Source: an uncultured Paracoccaceae bacterium (GTDB lineage: Bacteria; Pseudomonadota; Alphaproteobacteria; Rhodobacterales; Rhodobacteraceae). Taken from it: DNA of 64,000 nucleotides. Below the pieces are notes generated by a model. It was given only the letters and a program-made list of their open reading frames with translations, had not been told where the DNA came from and did no database searches. The stretch is taken from the NCBI GenBank assembly GCA_947501355.1, contig CANMVA010000001.1, positions 310,001-374,000 on the forward strand, written 5' to 3'. Positions 63,689 through 64,000 of this stretch are shown here, one piece after another. Each line of letters begins with the position of its first letter. The first letter of the stretch is position 1. Both the position numbers and the translations under genes were made by a program.

Positions 63689-64000
63689 ATGTTGAACAAG
63701 AAGCAGATTGTAACCGCAGGCGCTACGTTGGGTATCGCGCTGGCGACTGGATTTGTCATGCAAAACGGGGACGCCGTAGCGTCGCGCTTTGGCGACGCGC
63801 CTGAGGCGCAACCGCAACCGCAGGCGGCCCCGGTCGAGGCCCCTGCTGTCGTTCAATCAAGTGTTCTGCCTGCTTTGCCCGAAACGCCTGCCGCACCCGA
63901 GCCGGTCGAGATGGCCGCGCTGGAAGAAGACACAATGACCGACGTCACGCCTACGCCTGCCCCCGTTGCAGAGCCTGAGCTGACCTGCGAAACGACCCTG
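63689..64000 (+). CDS. Exported Pro/Ala-rich protein, 5' part (cut by window end)
   Basis: First 104 codons only. MLNKKQIVTAGATLGIALATGFVMQNG is a signal peptide or membrane anchor, then a low-complexity region rich in Ala, Pro and Glu (about 35-95), after which a folded domain seems to start at ELTCETTL. GGAG lies 6 bases before the ATG. A similar gene after secA in other Rhodobacteraceae is labelled only 'translocase'; I cannot assign a function from the visible part. Confidence 0.7.
   Translation, partial: MLNKKQIVTAGATLGIALATGFVMQNGDAVASRFGDAPEAQPQPQAAPVEAPAVVQSSVLPALPETPAAPEPVEMAALEEDTMTDVTPTPAPVAEPELTCETTL

Noticed and set aside
1-64000. Mobile elements, CRISPR arrays, tRNA or rRNA genes, defence islands
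   Set aside because: No transposase, integrase, direct-repeat array or RNA gene could be recognised anywhere in the window.

Overview
This window is a housekeeping stretch of an alphaproteobacterial chromosome, most likely from the Rhodobacterales (Roseobacter group). The evidence is the gene order (maf-aroE-coaE-dnaQ opposite secB, then hemJ-rho-mnmE-mnmG-rsmG-parA-parB), a NavSp1/NavAb-like sodium channel, CTTG-N17-CYTAT heat-shock promoters and an NDUFAF5-like methyltransferase. I see no insertion sequence, prophage, CRISPR array, rRNA or tRNA. Genes are tightly packed, with many 4-base start/stop overlaps.

Left part (1-9438): the end of trxA, the hslVU protease, an MFS transporter, a leftward tim44-mltA-smr operon, fxsA and secB rightward, then a leftward maf-aroE-coaE-dnaQ operon. 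Between maf and hemJ lies an AT-rich gap (9439-9783) with DnaA-box-like sequences, from which genes point outward on both sides; I read it as the probable replication origin. To its right, hemJ, rho, mnmE, mnmG, rsmG, parA and parB run rightward. Two perfect parS sites lie inside the 5' ends of mnmG (12950-12965) and rsmG (14852-14867). Origin, parS and ParAB together form the chromosome replication/segregation hub.

Middle part (17-42 kb): hemW-rdgB-rph, hrcA-grpE, mutS, maeB with a PfkB kinase, an exported MsrA, a sulfotransferase-like gene, argG, ilvA, a divergent Hpt / response-regulator-phosphatase pair, hslO behind a good heat-shock promoter, a CoA-type Nudix gene with the CCA enzyme, a LysE exporter, two ABC exporter half-transporters, an Fe-S RNA m5U methyltransferase and the sodium channel.

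Right part (42.7-64 kb): an envelope cluster (lipoprotein L,D-transpeptidase, CAP-domain lipoprotein, Tat-exported L,D-transpeptidase) with strong hairpins around it, a 60-residue exported protein, hemH, an NDUFAF5-like gene, comF-grx-nit-marR, ubiG, pip, an orphan solute-binding protein, the rimP-nusA-ylxR-infB operon with a possible attenuator leader, an unannotatable 40-residue gene, a leftward parvulin-argJ-mutT operon, secA, and the start of an unknown exported protein cut by the window edge.

No clearly new defence or mobile system is visible. The least explained items are the hairpins of the envelope cluster, the rimP leader, the two small proteins, the Hpt/phosphatase pair and the habit of convergent genes sharing stop codons.
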